This document shows positions 1-9,897 of a stretch of DNA of 64,000 bases, in pieces. This DNA comes from Nitrospira sp. (lineage in GTDB: Bacteria > Nitrospirota > Nitrospiria > Nitrospirales > Nitrospiraceae), in the NCBI GenBank assembly GCA_018242725.1, contig JAFEBI010000002.1, positions 68,499 to 132,498 on the forward strand, in the 5' to 3' direction. The translations under genes and the position numbers were made by a program. The notes below the pieces were generated by a model. It was not told the origin of the DNA. It ran no database searches and saw only the letters and a list, made by a program, of their open reading frames with translations. Every line of letters begins with the position of its first letter. The stretch's first letter is position 1.

Positions 1-270
1 TCCGAATCGCTCCCCTTCCTTCCATCGGACGATCGCGAGGGCGATGATAATTGAAGGTCGGGCACCAGGAGGTTGCACCTGGAGACTCACGCGTGCCCCA
101 AGCGGAGGTTGTATGTCACTTTTGATTTCGCCACCGACAAGCGTCAGATTTGTCACGGTTCCATGACCTGATGCGTCATCGCCGGTGAATGAAGCAGGAT
201 AATCGACCGGCACACGTGGGCGATCTCTGGATTGCACAGCCTTCTTCCCGTCGTTCTCTGATGTCGCCAT
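1..270 (-). CDS. PilZ-domain protein, N-terminal part (cut by window edge)
   Basis: Ninety codons are visible on the minus strand from an ATG at 270; the gene runs off the left edge. The translation contains RPRVPVDYPASFTGDD followed by GTVTNLTLVGGEIKSD, the RxxxR...D/NxSxxG-type pattern of PilZ domains, which in many family members bind cyclic di-GMP. An AGGA ribosome-binding motif sits about 5 bases before the ATG. It starts 20 bases after the purF stop, so it is probably the last gene of the purine run. The second half of the motif reads NLTLVGG rather than the usual D/N-x-S-x-x-G, so ligand binding is uncertain. The output partner cannot be inferred. Confidence 0.7.
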   Translation of the reverse strand, partial: MATSENDGKKAVQSRDRPRVPVDYPASFTGDDASGHGTVTNLTLVGGEIKSDIQPPLGARVSLQVQPPGARPSIIIALAIVRWKEGERFG

Positions 271-289
271 GCGTTCCTACGGAACGTGT

Positions 290-1720
290 TCAGCGCACTG
301 CCTCAAACAGGCCGAGCTGCAGCTCTTCTGCGCGGGTGAATGGGATGGGATACCGTTCCGTAAAGCAAGCCGTACAGTACTGATCGGGCGATCGCGGTGC
401 CGATTTCAGCATACCGTCCAAGCTGAGATACGCCAAACTGTCAGCAGTGATGTACTTGCGGATTTCTTCGATCGAATGGTCGGAGGCGATCAACTCCTTT
501 TTGGTCGGTGTATCGATACCATAGAAACAGGGAGAAATGATCGGCGGCGAACTGATTCGCATGTGGACTTCCTTCGCCCCGGCTTGCCGAATCATTTTTA
601 CGATTTTCCGGCTCGTCGTGCCACGGACCAACGAATCATCGATCACAACGACGCGTTTCCCCTCCAAGACTTCGGCTACCGCATTGAGCTTGACCTTCAC
701 ACCGAAGTGACGAATCGACTGCTCCGGTTCGATGAATGTCCTTCCGACATAGTGATTACGAATCAACCCGGCTTCGAAGCGCACACCTGCCCCTTCGGCA
801 TAGCCGAGCGCCGCAGGCACACCTGAGTCTGGAACCGGAATGACGACATCCGCCGGCACCCATGCCTCTTGAGCCAACTGTCGTCCCAATGCCTTCCGTG
901 TGGCGTACACCGCTTCACTTCCAAAGATGCGGCTGTCCGGTCTGGCGAAATAGACATACTCGAACACACACATGGCCGGAGCCGTCTTGGGAAATGGATG
1001 ATGGCTTTCCAGGCCCTGATCGTTGATCACGATCAACTCACCGGGTTCCACCTCTCGAATATATTCGGCATCGAGCAAGTCGAATGCACAGGTCTCGGAA
1101 GCAACAACCCAGCTACTACGAAGCCGACCGATACACAACGGCCTCAGCCCATAGGGATCCCGTGCGGCAATGAGCCCGTTGTCGGTCATCAACACCACCG
1201 AGAACGCCCCTCGCACTTGATTCAGCGCATCGATAACCCTTGAGAGAAATGAGCCCGCGCGCGAATGCGCGATGAGATGAATGATCACCTCGCTATCCGA
1301 CGTCGATTGGAAGATCGCCCCGTAGGCTTCCAGCTCATGCCGAAGCATCTGAGCATTGATGAGATTCCCGTTATGCGCCAAGGCAAGATTGCCGAGCGCA
1401 AAATTCACCGTCAGCGGCTGCACATTCTTCAAATCATTGCCGCCGGATGTGGAGTAGCGGTTATGTCCGATGGCCATGTGCCCAGGCAGCTTCGCCAAGA
1501 CCGACTTGTGAAAAATATCGGCCACAAGCCCCATGCCTTTTTGAATGCAAAACTGCTCCCCATCCCCCGCAACGATCCCGGAGGCTTCCTGCCCGCGATG
1601 TTGTAACGCATACAGCCCCAGATATGTCAGATTGGCCGCTTCTTCGTGACCGTACACACCGAAGACCGCGCACTCATCGTGGAACTTATCGGGAGAGACG
1701 ATCAGCAATTCTTTCTGCAT
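290..1720 (-). CDS. purF: Amidophosphoribosyltransferase
   Basis: PurF catalyses the first committed step of purine synthesis, converting PRPP and glutamine to phosphoribosylamine. The 476-residue protein has the Ntn-hydrolase glutaminase domain with the nucleophile at Cys17 (after a 16-residue propeptide, motif [18 protein letters not shown]). The C-terminal phosphoribosyltransferase domain has the PRPP loop [14 protein letters not shown]. Four cysteines at the positions used by the Bacillus-type [4Fe-4S] enzyme are present (in [17 protein letters not shown] and CTAC), so an oxygen-sensitive cluster is likely. The gene lies 22 bases downstream of purL and 19 bases upstream of the PilZ gene. 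Confidence 0.97.
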   Translation of the reverse strand: MQKELLIVSPDKFHDECAVFGVYGHEEAANLTYLGLYALQHRGQEASGIVAGDGEQFCIQKGMGLVADIFHKSVLAKLPGHMAIGHNRYSTSGGNDLKNVQPLTVNFALGNLALAHNGNLINAQMLRHELEAYGAIFQSTSDSEVIIHLIAHSRAGSFLSRVIDALNQVRGAFSVVLMTDNGLIAARDPYGLRPLCIGRLRSSWVVASETCAFDLLDAEYIREVEPGELIVINDQGLESHHPFPKTAPAMCVFEYVYFARPDSRIFGSEAVYATRKALGRQLAQEAWVPADVVIPVPDSGVPAALGYAEGAGVRFEAGLIRNHYVGRTFIEPEQSIRHFGVKVKLNAVAEVLEGKRVVVIDDSLVRGTTSRKIVKMIRQAGAKEVHMRISSPPIISPCFYGIDTPTKKELIASDHSIEEIRKYITADSLAYLSLDGMLKSAPRSPDQYCTACFTERYPIPFTRAEELQLGLFEAVR

Positions 1721-1742
1721 GATCTTTACGTAACACAGACGA

Positions 1743-3980
1743 TTAGACGTGATTCAGCGATCTCTCGAAGGCATATGCCCATCGATCCAACAATTCTGAC
1801 ACCGGCTGATCGATCAGACATTCCTCTGCTCCTTCATGTCTGACAGAGATGACCAGGCGATCGCCAGAAACCATGCCGATCACATCGGCAGGCACACCGA
1901 ACGATCTTGCATGGTCAAGCACAGCCTGGCGCTGGCTCGGTTTCACAGAAATCACAACACGGGACTGACTCTCCCCGAACAAGACTGCGTCGTCACGAAG
2001 CCGCCCTTTGGTCAAGGTTACCACAGCGCCTCGAGTCCATCCGGATCCAGAGATACAACTTTCAGCCAGCGCGACGGCGACGCCACCATCCGAGCAATCA
2101 TGTGCGGATTGCAGTAGCCCGCCACGAATCAGCGACAGGACACAATCTTGAAGCGCCTTCTCGACATCTAAATTCAGGTAGGGCGGGGAGCCCTGTTCAC
2201 GAGCCTGTACCACCTTGAGGTATTCCGACCCCCCCAAATCCTCTCGAGTGGTGCCAAGCAAAATGATGTCGTCCCCTTCCGACTTGAACCACTGCGTCAT
2301 CGTCCACCCTACATCCTCGATCAGTCCGACCATACCCAACATAGGGGTGGGATAGATGGAGAGCCCGTTCGTTTCGTTATAAAAGCTGACATTTCCGCTC
2401 ACAATGGGAACCTGGAATCGTTCACAGGCATCTTTCATGCCCTCGATCGCCATCACAAACTGCCACATGATATCCGAACGCTCCGGATTGCCGAAATTCA
2501 GACAGTCGGTCAGCCCGATCGGAGCGGCACCTGAACAGACAAGGTTCCGCGCCGCTTCTGCCACGGCGAGACGCGCGCCTTCATAGGGATTCAACAGACA
2601 ATAGCGGCTGTTGCAATCGACCGTCATGGCTACCGCTTTGTTCGTGCCCTTGATCCGCACTACCGCCGAATCGGACCCTGGACGGACCATTGTGTTGGTC
2701 CGCACCATATGATCGTACTGTTCATAGACCCACCGCTTACTGGCGATCGTGGGAGATTCAAGCAATGCCAATAACGCTCCATTCCCATCCTTGATATCCG
2801 GGATCAGGTCATAATTCAGATTGGTCAGCATATCTTGATAGGCCGGGGGCTGGTAGGGCCGTTCATAGCGAGGCCCATCGTCAGCCAAGGCTTTCGCCGG
2901 GATTTCGGCAACGACCATTCCTTGATCCATGACGCGCAAGATTCCGTCGGCAGTCACCTTGCCGACCACTGCCACGTCCAAATCCCACTTCCGGCAAACT
3001 GCGATACACTCATCTTCCTTGCCGGCTTTTGCCACCATCAACATGCGCTCTTGAGACTCGGACAGCATGATCTCATACGGCGTCATCCCAGGTTCACGCC
3101 GCGGCACTACCGTGAGATCCAACTCGATCCCATTGCCGGCGCGGGAAGCCATTTCACAGGAAGAGCTCGTCAACCCCGCAGCACCCATGTCTTGAATCCC
3201 GACGAGCAAATCACGCTCCATCAACTCAAGACAGGCTTCCAACAGGAGTTTCTCGGTAAAAGGATCACCGACCTGCACAGTCGGACGTTTCTGTTCAGAT
3301 GTGTCGTCGAACGAATCACTCGCCATGGTCGCGCCATGAATTCCGTCACGGCCCGTTTTGGAGCCGAAATAGATCACGGGATTCCCGACGCCGGCCGCCG
3401 TGCCACGAAAGATCTTGTCTTTCTTGGCGATCCCCAGACAAAACACATTGACCAGCGGATTGAGTGCATAGATGTCGTTGAAGACGATCTCTCCTCCCAC
3501 GGTCGGCACTCCCATGCAATTGCCGTAGCCGGCAATGCCAGAGACCACACCTTTCATGATATGGCGATTCTTTGGCGAATGCAGTTCTCCAAACCGCAAG
3601 GAATCCAGCAACGCGATCGGCCTCGCGCCCATCGTGAAGATATCGCGCAGAATGCCGCCGACCCCGGTCGCCGCACCTTGGTATGGCTCAATGAACGAGG
3701 GATGGTTATGCGATTCCATCTTGAAGACCACACAGAGCCCATCGTCAATATCGACCGCACCAGCATTTTCGCCTGGTCCCTGAACGACACGAGGCCCGGT
3801 CGTCGGCAATTTCTTCAAGTGCACGCGTGAACTTTTGTACGAGCAGTGCTCGGACCACATCACGGAAAACATCCCGAGTTCCGTGATATTCGGCTCACGC
3901 CCCAAAATATCGACGATTTTGTTGTATTCGTCGCCCGTCAGATTGTGCTGAGCAATGAGGTCTTTTGTGATGAGCGGCAT
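1743..3980 (-). CDS. purL: Phosphoribosylformylglycinamidine synthase subunit PurL (small type)
   Basis: PurL is the ATP-dependent synthetase of the PurSQL complex that converts FGAR to FGAM. The 745-residue length is that of the small PurL type that needs separate PurQ and PurS, both of which are encoded nearby. The start at 3980 ([14 protein letters not shown]) is chosen over the longer reading frame to 4091, because family similarity starts here and the upstream 37 residues look non-coding. A weak AGG lies about 8 bases upstream. Recognisable motifs are [12 protein letters not shown] and the glycine-rich [17 protein letters not shown] small secreted-protein gene and a strong hairpin separate purL from purQ. 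Confidence 0.96.
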   Translation of the reverse strand: MPLITKDLIAQHNLTGDEYNKIVDILGREPNITELGMFSVMWSEHCSYKSSRVHLKKLPTTGPRVVQGPGENAGAVDIDDGLCVVFKMESHNHPSFIEPYQGAATGVGGILRDIFTMGARPIALLDSLRFGELHSPKNRHIMKGVVSGIAGYGNCMGVPTVGGEIVFNDIYALNPLVNVFCLGIAKKDKIFRGTAAGVGNPVIYFGSKTGRDGIHGATMASDSFDDTSEQKRPTVQVGDPFTEKLLLEACLELMERDLLVGIQDMGAAGLTSSSCEMASRAGNGIELDLTVVPRREPGMTPYEIMLSESQERMLMVAKAGKEDECIAVCRKWDLDVAVVGKVTADGILRVMDQGMVVAEIPAKALADDGPRYERPYQPPAYQDMLTNLNYDLIPDIKDGNGALLALLESPTIASKRWVYEQYDHMVRTNTMVRPGSDSAVVRIKGTNKAVAMTVDCNSRYCLLNPYEGARLAVAEAARNLVCSGAAPIGLTDCLNFGNPERSDIMWQFVMAIEGMKDACERFQVPIVSGNVSFYNETNGLSIYPTPMLGMVGLIEDVGWTMTQWFKSEGDDIILLGTTREDLGGSEYLKVVQAREQGSPPYLNLDVEKALQDCVLSLIRGGLLQSAHDCSDGGVAVALAESCISGSGWTRGAVVTLTKGRLRDDAVLFGESQSRVVISVKPSQRQAVLDHARSFGVPADVIGMVSGDRLVISVRHEGAEECLIDQPVSELLDRWAYAFERSLNHV

Positions 3981-4101
3981 GCCAGCCTGCATTATGACCG
4001 AGCGGTCACAGTGACGATAGTTTCCACAGAATATTCTGACCTGCCGAGAGCCCAACTCAAGAATGTGCGCCTCACGACATGAGCGCTGCACAGCATGATT
4101 T

Positions 4102-4128
4102 GGCGAGGCGCTCGTCCAGCGCCTCGCC
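4102..4128 (-). other. Perfect 11-bp hairpin between small secreted-protein gene and purL
   Basis: The arms GGCGAGGCGCT and AGCGCCTCGCC are perfectly complementary around a 5-base loop. It lies between the stop of the small secreted-protein gene (4168) and the purL start. On the transcribed minus strand it is followed by AAATC rather than a U-tract, so it is not a canonical intrinsic terminator. It could be an RNA processing or stability element, or a partial polarity signal protecting the upstream transcript. Confidence 0.5.
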
Positions 4129-4167
4129 GGTCCGATGGGTCTAGAGTGGGTATGACCCCAAAATCTC

Positions 4168-4503
4168 TTACTGAACTTCCACTTTAACCGCTGCTTCAGC
4201 GGCTAAGGTTTGATGATCTTTGTCCGCTGCCACAACCTTGATTTCATGGGACCCTGGTGACATGCCCTTCACCGTCCCCTTCCATCCCTTCTGATATTCT
4301 CCGTCCACGAAGCAATGCGCATGCGTCGCCTGGCTCCCCTTCGTGAGCTCATAGACGATTTCAACGTCGCTTCCCACCTTCGCTCCTGCGGCTGGGCTCT
4401 TGATCATGAGCTTGCTGCCGTCATCCGTTGCCGCAAAGGCCGCGAGGCCAGATCCCAACATGAGCATCCCACCTACTGCGAAAACTGCTACTGCTCGCTT
4501 CAT
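4168..4503 (-). CDS. Small secreted protein, Ig-like/DUF4399-like, in purine operon
   Basis: This encodes a 111-residue protein with a clear signal peptide ([19 protein letters not shown], cleavage after about residue 24, AFA). The mature part begins with [20 protein letters not shown] and continues with alternating beta-strand-like segments and a His-Cys pair (THAHCFVDG). It resembles small periplasmic Ig-like proteins such as the DUF4399 type, but I cannot name its function. The start at 4503 is supported by a strong GAGGAGG Shine-Dalgarno; the longer frame to 4551 lacks one. It sits between purQ (133 bases upstream) and purL, an odd place for an exported protein. Confidence 0.75.
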   Translation of the reverse strand: MKRAVAVFAVGGMLMLGSGLAAFAATDDGSKLMIKSPAAGAKVGSDVEIVYELTKGSQATHAHCFVDGEYQKGWKGTVKGMSPGSHEIKVVAADKDHQTLAAEAAVKVEVQ

Positions 4504-4635
4504 CTCGACCCTCCTCATTATATAGATAAACGACATGTATGACTGATCCATGCCGACTAACCCAATACTTTACCGTGCCATTTTCTATTCTTCAATCCTC
4601 TGAATAGGCCCCCGCCGATACTGGTCGAGGATCCG

Positions 4636-5349
4636 TTACCGCGCTGCCGCCAACTTCTTTCGCTCCAACGACATGATCATCGATTGAAAGATCGCACGCC
4701 CATCTTCACGACCGAGCAGGGCCTCAACACAGCGTTCCGGATGCGGCATCATGCCTAGAACATTTCCCTCCGCATTGCAGATGCCTGCGATATTGTCGAG
4801 TGAGCCATTCGGATTCGCCTCCGGGACCGCCTTGCCATCCGCCGTACAATATCGAAAGGTCACTTGGGCATTCGCTTGAAGCCCGGCCAATGTCACAGGA
4901 TCGGTATAGTAGCTTCCATCTGCATGCGCGATGGGAATTCTCAAAATCTGGCCCGGCTTCAATACGCACGTAAACGGCGTGGCGGCATTCTCAATCCGAA
5001 CATAGACGTCTTTACAGACAAAATGCAGCGAGCGATTGCGCAACATCGCGCCCAGCAATAGGCCTGCTTCCAGCAGGATCTGAAATCCGTTACAAATCCC
5101 GAACACCAATCCACCATCGCCAGCAAATTGTTTGACGGCCTGCATGACCGGAGAAAACCGCGCAATCGCACCGGTCCTCAAATAGTCGCCGTAGGAGAAC
5201 CCGCCCGGCAAGATAATCGCATCTAATCCGGCCAAGGACGCTTCCTTGTGCCACACCATCGTCACATCATGACCCAGCACGTCTTTGACGACATGAGCAC
5301 AGTCATGATCGCAATTACTGCCAGGGAAAACGACGACACCGATGTTCAT
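4636..5349 (-). CDS. purQ: Phosphoribosylformylglycinamidine synthase subunit PurQ (glutaminase)
   Basis: PurQ is the class I glutamine amidotransferase subunit that feeds ammonia to PurL. The 237-residue protein has an N-terminal [12 protein letters not shown], the nucleophile elbow GICNGFQIL and the catalytic-triad motif PHPERCVE. It is slightly longer than the Bacillus enzyme and ends with a basic tail (ERKKLAAAR). It follows purS by 65 bases on the same strand. Confidence 0.97.
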   Translation of the reverse strand: MNIGVVVFPGSNCDHDCAHVVKDVLGHDVTMVWHKEASLAGLDAIILPGGFSYGDYLRTGAIARFSPVMQAVKQFAGDGGLVFGICNGFQILLEAGLLLGAMLRNRSLHFVCKDVYVRIENAATPFTCVLKPGQILRIPIAHADGSYYTDPVTLAGLQANAQVTFRYCTADGKAVPEANPNGSLDNIAGICNAEGNVLGMMPHPERCVEALLGREDGRAIFQSMIMSLERKKLAAAR

Positions 5350-5414
5350 CTCGTCTCCAATGCTGAGATTGGGCGCCCCACTGCGCTCTCAGCACTCACG
5401 TCCGGCACACAGCA

Positions 5415-5654
5415 CTACCCCAATTCATACCGATATTCTTCAATAATCGTATTGGCTAGCAACTTCTCACACATCTGCTTCACCTGAGCCTCGGCCTTCC
5501 CCTTGTCGTTTTCTTGGAGATCCAATTCCATGTACTTCCCGACGCGGACATTGGCCACATTCTTAAACCCCAACGAATCGAGTGCGTGTTCGATCGCCTT
5601 ACCTTGTGGATCGAGAATACCCTGTTTCAACGTGACATGAATCTTAGCTTTCAC
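5415..5654 (-). CDS. purS: Phosphoribosylformylglycinamidine synthase subunit PurS
   Basis: This is a 79-residue subunit that bridges PurL and PurQ and allows ammonia channelling. The sequence MKAKIHVTLKQGILDPQGKA followed by LGF...NVRVGKYMEL is typical of PurS at full family length. It begins 3 bases after the stop of a small membrane-protein gene, implying translational coupling. Confidence 0.95.
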   Translation of the reverse strand: MKAKIHVTLKQGILDPQGKAIEHALDSLGFKNVANVRVGKYMELDLQENDKGKAEAQVKQMCEKLLANTIIEEYRYELG

Positions 5655-5657
5655 AAT

Positions 5658-5870
5658 CTAACTCTCCCGCTTCTCTCCGGCATCATTCAGTCGATCCACA
5701 TATTTCTTGATCCAAAGAATCACGGCGATGGTGAGCCCGCCACAAAACACTAATCCCACGAACGCCCACCGCCAGGGCGACTCGTTCAACCGATAGGCCA
5801 TCACACCGACAATAGCCGCCCAGACCACCACCGATGCGATCAGCCCATAATTCAGGTACGCCCGCGTCAT
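5658..5870 (-). CDS. Small membrane protein, two predicted TM segments
   Basis: This is a 70-residue protein with two hydrophobic segments, about residues 8-25 and 34-50, and a charged C-terminal tail (KKYVDRLNDAGEKRES). The start at 5870 (MTRAYLNYGL) is preferred over the upstream frame to 5966 because GGAGAG lies directly before it. I do not recognise a family. It lies between purC and purS, 3 bases before purS, so it is probably cotranscribed with the purine genes. The 153 bases between it and purC show nothing else recognisable. Confidence 0.65.
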   Translation of the reverse strand: MTRAYLNYGLIASVVVWAAIVGVMAYRLNESPWRWAFVGLVFCGGLTIAVILWIKKYVDRLNDAGEKRES

Positions 5871-6023
5871 CTCTCCATCTTCCCTTTGACTTTCCCTCCA
5901 AAAGGGAGAGTGGGGGTTGTGCTTGACTCGCACATGCACCGAGCGCCGCCCACCATTGATAAGCATTCAATGGGCCAGCGTCCGCCTTGCGCGAGGAAGG
6001 AGGGCAACCCCGTCGGTCCCTAT

Positions 6024-6728
6024 CTACCCACACACCCGCTTCAACACTTCCTGATACGCCTCCTCGATCTTTCCCATATCCTTCCGAAACCGATCCTTAT
6101 CCATCGATTCGCCAGTCTCCATATCCCACAACCGACAGGTATCCGGAGAGATTTCGTCTGCCAGGATCAATTTGTTATGAAACACACCAAACTCGAGCTT
6201 GAAATCCACCAGCTGCATCTTCCGTTCGGCAAAGAACGGTTTCAGAAGCTTATTCACCGCGTGCCCCAATTCGCGCAATTCGCGCAACACGCCGGGTGTC
6301 GCGACACTCATCAGCCGCAAATGGTCATCGTTGACCAGTGGGTCGCCCAATGCGTCGTTCTTGTAGTAGAACTCGACGACCGCCGGATCAATCCGATTCC
6401 CCTCTTTCAAGCCCAGCCGCTTCGCCAAACTACCTGCTACCGTGTTCCGCACCACGACCTCGACCGGGACGATTCTGACTCGCTTCGTCAGCATTTCCCT
6501 GTCGTTCAGCCGCTCGACGAAGTGGGTACGGATTCCTCCTTGCTCCAAGAGTCGAAAGAGCCGCTCCGACACCTTGTTGTTGATCACCCCTTTTTCGACG
6601 ATGGTGCCGCGTTTCTGTGCATTGAATGCCGTCGCGTCGTCCTTGAAATACTGGATGACCTGGTCAGGATTCTCGGTCGCAAAGATTTTCTTCGCCTTCC
6701 CTTCGTAGAACAGTTCTCCCGTCGCCAT
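6024..6728 (-). CDS. purC: Phosphoribosylaminoimidazole-succinocarboxamide synthase
   Basis: SAICAR synthetase condenses CAIR with aspartate, using ATP. The 234-residue protein starts with the P-loop-like LFYEGKAKKIFAT and contains VPVEVVVRNTVAGSLAKRL and the DEISPDTCRLWD motif, all standard for the bacterial enzyme. It lies 21 bases downstream of the chlorite dismutase gene. Confidence 0.97.
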   Translation of the reverse strand: MATGELFYEGKAKKIFATENPDQVIQYFKDDATAFNAQKRGTIVEKGVINNKVSERLFRLLEQGGIRTHFVERLNDREMLTKRVRIVPVEVVVRNTVAGSLAKRLGLKEGNRIDPAVVEFYYKNDALGDPLVNDDHLRLMSVATPGVLRELRELGHAVNKLLKPFFAERKMQLVDFKLEFGVFHNKLILADEISPDTCRLWDMETGESMDKDRFRKDMGKIEEAYQEVLKRVCG

Positions 6729-6749
6729 GATCAGACCTCAGCCTTCAGC

Positions 6750-7544
6750 TCACTGGACCAACGATTCAATAACCTCGTCCACAGATTGCAGCACCCCTAG
6801 GAGAGTGGGATGACCGAGTCGACGAACATACTGGAACTCCTTCACCTTCTCAAGCGACAGTACCAGACTATGGAAGTCTTCCAGCTTCGATGTTTCAAAA
6901 TAGGTAATGAAGTCCAGGTCGTCCAGACCTGTCGAGTGATAGAGTTTTCGCTTGACCGTCTTTAAGTACGGCAGAGCGGCTGCAGTATGCTCCTGCATCA
7001 TGGCAGCCTGTTTGTCACGATCCAGCCCCCACCACTCGGCCGACTTCTTGACCGGGAGAATGATCGCATAGGGCTTCGGACCTGACTCGCTCGGAGACGT
7101 AAGATCTGCCTTCAGCTGCTCAGAAAATCCAGGCACATAAGTTGGTTTCTTGGTCAGTCCATGCATGATGCCGGCTATCTTGAGATGTCGCCCGAATTGG
7201 CTACTCTTCAAGTCGAGCAGAAACGCTTGAGTGTCACGCAATTCCATCGCATGAACGCGGAACAGCAGATCGGCATGATCAGACAGGCCGCGAAGCAGAT
7301 ACAGATCAATCGCCACATGCTCTCGATGCTGTTCGACCACTCCTTTGAGCGTAGCCAGACGAGCGATACGGACTGAAGAGTCGAGTTTCCCCCACTGGTC
7401 ATCGAGCGCAAAGACGGCAAAACTCCCATAGACCCCCGAATCGGTCAGCAGTTTCTCCCGATCCACCCCCGCAGAAACCGAAGAACACCAGAATCCCATG
7501 GAGAGGAAGATACACATCGCCGTCCTGAAGAACACGACCTTCAT
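6750..7544 (-). CDS. cld: Periplasmic chlorite dismutase (heme b)
   Basis: Cld splits chlorite to chloride and O2. The 264-residue protein has a signal peptide (about residues 1-25, VSA cleavage) and then the long-lineage Cld fold. Compared from memory with the Nitrospira defluvii enzyme, with an offset of 26, all key residues are present: proximal heme ligand His186, distal Arg199 in YLKTVKRKLYHSTGLDD, Lys167, Trp171 and Trp172 in KKSAEWW, and Glu236. The signature MQEHTAAALPYLKTVKRK is diagnostic. Its start codon overlaps the purB stop by 4 bases (ATGA), so it is translationally coupled to a purine gene. In nitrite oxidisers, chlorite can arise when nitrite oxidoreductase reduces chlorate. 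Confidence 0.95.
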   Translation of the reverse strand: MKVVFFRTAMCIFLSMGFWCSSVSAGVDREKLLTDSGVYGSFAVFALDDQWGKLDSSVRIARLATLKGVVEQHREHVAIDLYLLRGLSDHADLLFRVHAMELRDTQAFLLDLKSSQFGRHLKIAGIMHGLTKKPTYVPGFSEQLKADLTSPSESGPKPYAIILPVKKSAEWWGLDRDKQAAMMQEHTAAALPYLKTVKRKLYHSTGLDDLDFITYFETSKLEDFHSLVLSLEKVKEFQYVRRLGHPTLLGVLQSVDEVIESLVQ

Positions 7545-8878
7545 GACCTCGATCTCTTCTTTTTGACACCGGACGATGCCTTGGCTCGTCCGAATACCCG
7601 CCGATAGATTTGGTCAAGGTGGCGCAGATAGTACTGGGGATTGAAACAGGTGGCAATCTCGCGCCCGTTCAAGTGTTGCGAGATAAAGGGATCCTTTTCC
7701 GCCAAATCTTGCAATGCACCTCCGCCCCGCCAGGACGCCATCGCATTTCTCTGAACTGCTTCGTATGACTCTTTTCGTTGTGCGCCCTTATCGATGAGCG
7801 CCAACAGCAACCGCTGAGAATAGACCAGCCCCCCCGTCAGTTCAAGGTTTCGACGCATACGGTCGGGATAGACGACCAGATGCTCGATGAGATCCGTGAT
7901 CTTCGCCAGCATGTAATCGATCAATATCGTGCTGTCCGGCATGATCACCCGCTCGACCGACGAATGGCTGATGTCACGTTCATGCCAGAGCGCCACGTTT
8001 TCCATGGCTGCCACACTGTTCGCCCGTACGAGTCGGGCCAGTCCGCATAGGTTCTCCGAGACGATCGGGTTGCGCTTGTGGGGCATCGCCGAAGATCCCT
8101 TTTGGCCTTCGGAGAAATACTCTTCGGCCTCGAGGACTTCCGTACGCTGAAGATGGCGGATCTCCGTGGCGAACTTCTCGATGCTGGCCGCCAGCAGGGC
8201 AAGCGCCGTGGCATAGGACGCGTGGCGGTCTCGTTGGACCACCTGGTTCGAGACGGGGTCCGCTTTCAAGCCAAGCTTGGCACAGACATACTCTTCGATC
8301 TTGGGCCCCTGATGGGCAAAGGTCCCCATGGCACCGGATAACTTGCCGACCGCGATCTCGGTTCTGACCGATCGCAACCGTGCCTGATGGCGGCCGACTT
8401 CCTCATACCAGAGGGCGAGTTTCAGGCCAAACGAAATGGGCTCCCCGTGAATGCCATGCGACCGCCCCACCATCACCAGATCTTTGTAACGGAAGGCCTG
8501 CCGCTGCAAGACAGCCAGCAGCCGTTCCACTCCGTCTAGGATCACATCAAGAGCCTCGGTCATTTGAATGGCCAGCGACGTATCGACAATATCCGACGAG
8601 GTCAGCCCCATGTGAAGAAACCGGTGGTCCGGCCCCACCGTGTCCATCAGTGATTCCAGAAAGGCGATCACATCATGCTTCGTGACCTTCTCGATCTCAG
8701 TGATCCGATCAATGTCAATTCGAGCCCTTTTCCTGATTCGATCGGCCGTCCCACGGGGAGCCTGTTTGGTCTGTTCAAACGCCGCACAGGCCTGGAGCTC
8801 GACCTCAAGCCAAATCTCGTATTTGTGCTTCAAGTCCCAAATAGCCTTCATTTGGGGACGTGTATACCGTTCAATCAC
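7541..8878 (-). CDS. purB: Adenylosuccinate lyase
   Basis: PurB catalyses two fumarate-releasing steps of purine synthesis (SAICAR to AICAR, adenylosuccinate to AMP). The 445-residue protein begins [20 protein letters not shown] and carries the fumarase/aspartase superfamily signature [11 protein letters not shown]. The HDVIAFLE and TSSDIVDT regions are intact. It ends with a basic tail (KKKRSRS). It overlaps nusB by 8 bases upstream and cld by 4 bases downstream. Confidence 0.97.
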   Translation of the reverse strand: MIERYTRPQMKAIWDLKHKYEIWLEVELQACAAFEQTKQAPRGTADRIRKRARIDIDRITEIEKVTKHDVIAFLESLMDTVGPDHRFLHMGLTSSDIVDTSLAIQMTEALDVILDGVERLLAVLQRQAFRYKDLVMVGRSHGIHGEPISFGLKLALWYEEVGRHQARLRSVRTEIAVGKLSGAMGTFAHQGPKIEEYVCAKLGLKADPVSNQVVQRDRHASYATALALLAASIEKFATEIRHLQRTEVLEAEEYFSEGQKGSSAMPHKRNPIVSENLCGLARLVRANSVAAMENVALWHERDISHSSVERVIMPDSTILIDYMLAKITDLIEHLVVYPDRMRRNLELTGGLVYSQRLLLALIDKGAQRKESYEAVQRNAMASWRGGGALQDLAEKDPFISQHLNGREIATCFNPQYYLRHLDQIYRRVFGRAKASSGVKKKRSRS

Positions 8879-9332
8879 CGTCGACTCTCCTCCACATCGG
8901 CCGATTCGGATCCGCCCGCTTCGCGGCCAATCGCGACTCGGTTGCTAACGCCTTGTCCAACACCGCATTCACAAACTTGGAGGCATCGTCATCTCCGAAA
9001 CTCTTCGCCAACTCAATCGCTTCGTCCATCGTCACCTTCGCCGGGACCTCATCGACCCACAACAACTCGTAGAGCCCGGCACGTAAAATGTTGCGGTCGA
9101 CGATCGGCATGCGGTGCACCGTCCAGTTCGTTGCATACTTCGCGATGGTGGCATCGAGCTCCTTCTGATGCTCCAGCACACCTCGAACCAACCGTTCCGC
9201 AAAAGCCCGTGCGTCATCGGAAGCGGAGTACTCGCGCCAAAACTCATCCAGACGAAGCTCCCCTTTCCCATGAATGTCGTGCTGAAAGAGAATCTGCAAG
9301 GCTCGTTCTCGAGCCTGGTGACGGCCACCCAT
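8871..9332 (-). CDS. nusB: Transcription antitermination protein NusB
   Basis: NusB works with NusE (S10) at boxA in rRNA antitermination. The 153-residue all-alpha protein starts [15 protein letters not shown] and has [16 protein letters not shown] and [25 protein letters not shown], standard family motifs. The C terminus has a short basic extension ([15 protein letters not shown]). It follows ribH by 3 bases, the frequent ribH-nusB pairing, and overlaps purB. Confidence 0.95.
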   Translation of the reverse strand: MGGRHQARERALQILFQHDIHGKGELRLDEFWREYSASDDARAFAERLVRGVLEHQKELDATIAKYATNWTVHRMPIVDRNILRAGLYELLWVDEVPAKVTMDEAIELAKSFGDDDASKFVNAVLDKALATESRLAAKRADPNRPMWRRVDGD

Positions 9333-9335
9333 AGG

Positions 9336-9884
9336 CTACTTTGCCGGCCGCTGCGCGGCCGGTCGTCGTCGAGTCGATGAACCGGAGTCAGCGTGCCGTC
9401 CGAAGGACTTAACGCGCTGCATCACCTTCACCATCTCAATCGCAGATTGTGCCGCCGCGCCGCCACGGTCGAATCGTTTTGGATCCGCACGTTCCTCGGC
9501 CTGCGCCACCGTCTCTGTGGTCAACACGCCAAAAATGATCGGCACCTCCGTCTCCATGGCAACCTGCCCGATCCCGCGGCTCACTTCGGAGCAGATGTAC
9601 TCAAAATGTGGAGTGTCGCCTCGGATCACGGCGCCTAAGCAAATGACTGCGTCAAAGCGGTTCGCCCGCGCCATCGTACGAGCAACCAGGGGAATTTCAA
9701 ACGCCCCCGGCACACGTACAATCTCAAGATCCTCTCGGCGAACACCATGGTCGGCGAGGCTTGCAACACACGCATCCAGCAATTTGCCCGTGATCTGCTT
9801 GTTAAATTTCGCCGCAACAATGCCGATGTGTAGCCCTGCCGCAGATCGCTCTGTTCGCATAACCTTCATCGTGTAATCACTCAC
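9336..9884 (-). CDS. ribH: 6,7-dimethyl-8-ribityllumazine synthase
   Basis: RibH condenses the pyrimidine intermediate with dihydroxybutanone phosphate in riboflavin synthesis. The 182-residue protein has IVAAKFNKQITGKLLDAC, VPGAFEIPL and GAVIRGDTPHFEYIC, including the catalytic His in HFEY. The last ~28 residues (HADSGSSTRRRPAAQRPAK) are a basic, low-complexity extension beyond the family core. It lies 13 bases downstream of ribBA. Confidence 0.96.
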   Translation of the reverse strand: MSDYTMKVMRTERSAAGLHIGIVAAKFNKQITGKLLDACVASLADHGVRREDLEIVRVPGAFEIPLVARTMARANRFDAVICLGAVIRGDTPHFEYICSEVSRGIGQVAMETEVPIIFGVLTTETVAQAEERADPKRFDRGGAAAQSAIEMVKVMQRVKSFGRHADSGSSTRRRPAAQRPAK

Positions 9885-9897
9885 GTGACATGGCGCG

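Noticed and set aside
2835..3830. 331-codon open frame antisense to purL
   Set aside because: Shadow of the conserved purL reading frame; no domain and no ribosome-binding site.
5886..6800. 304-codon plus-strand frame over purC
   Set aside because: Antisense to a clear purC; proline/histidine-rich translation typical of shadow frames.
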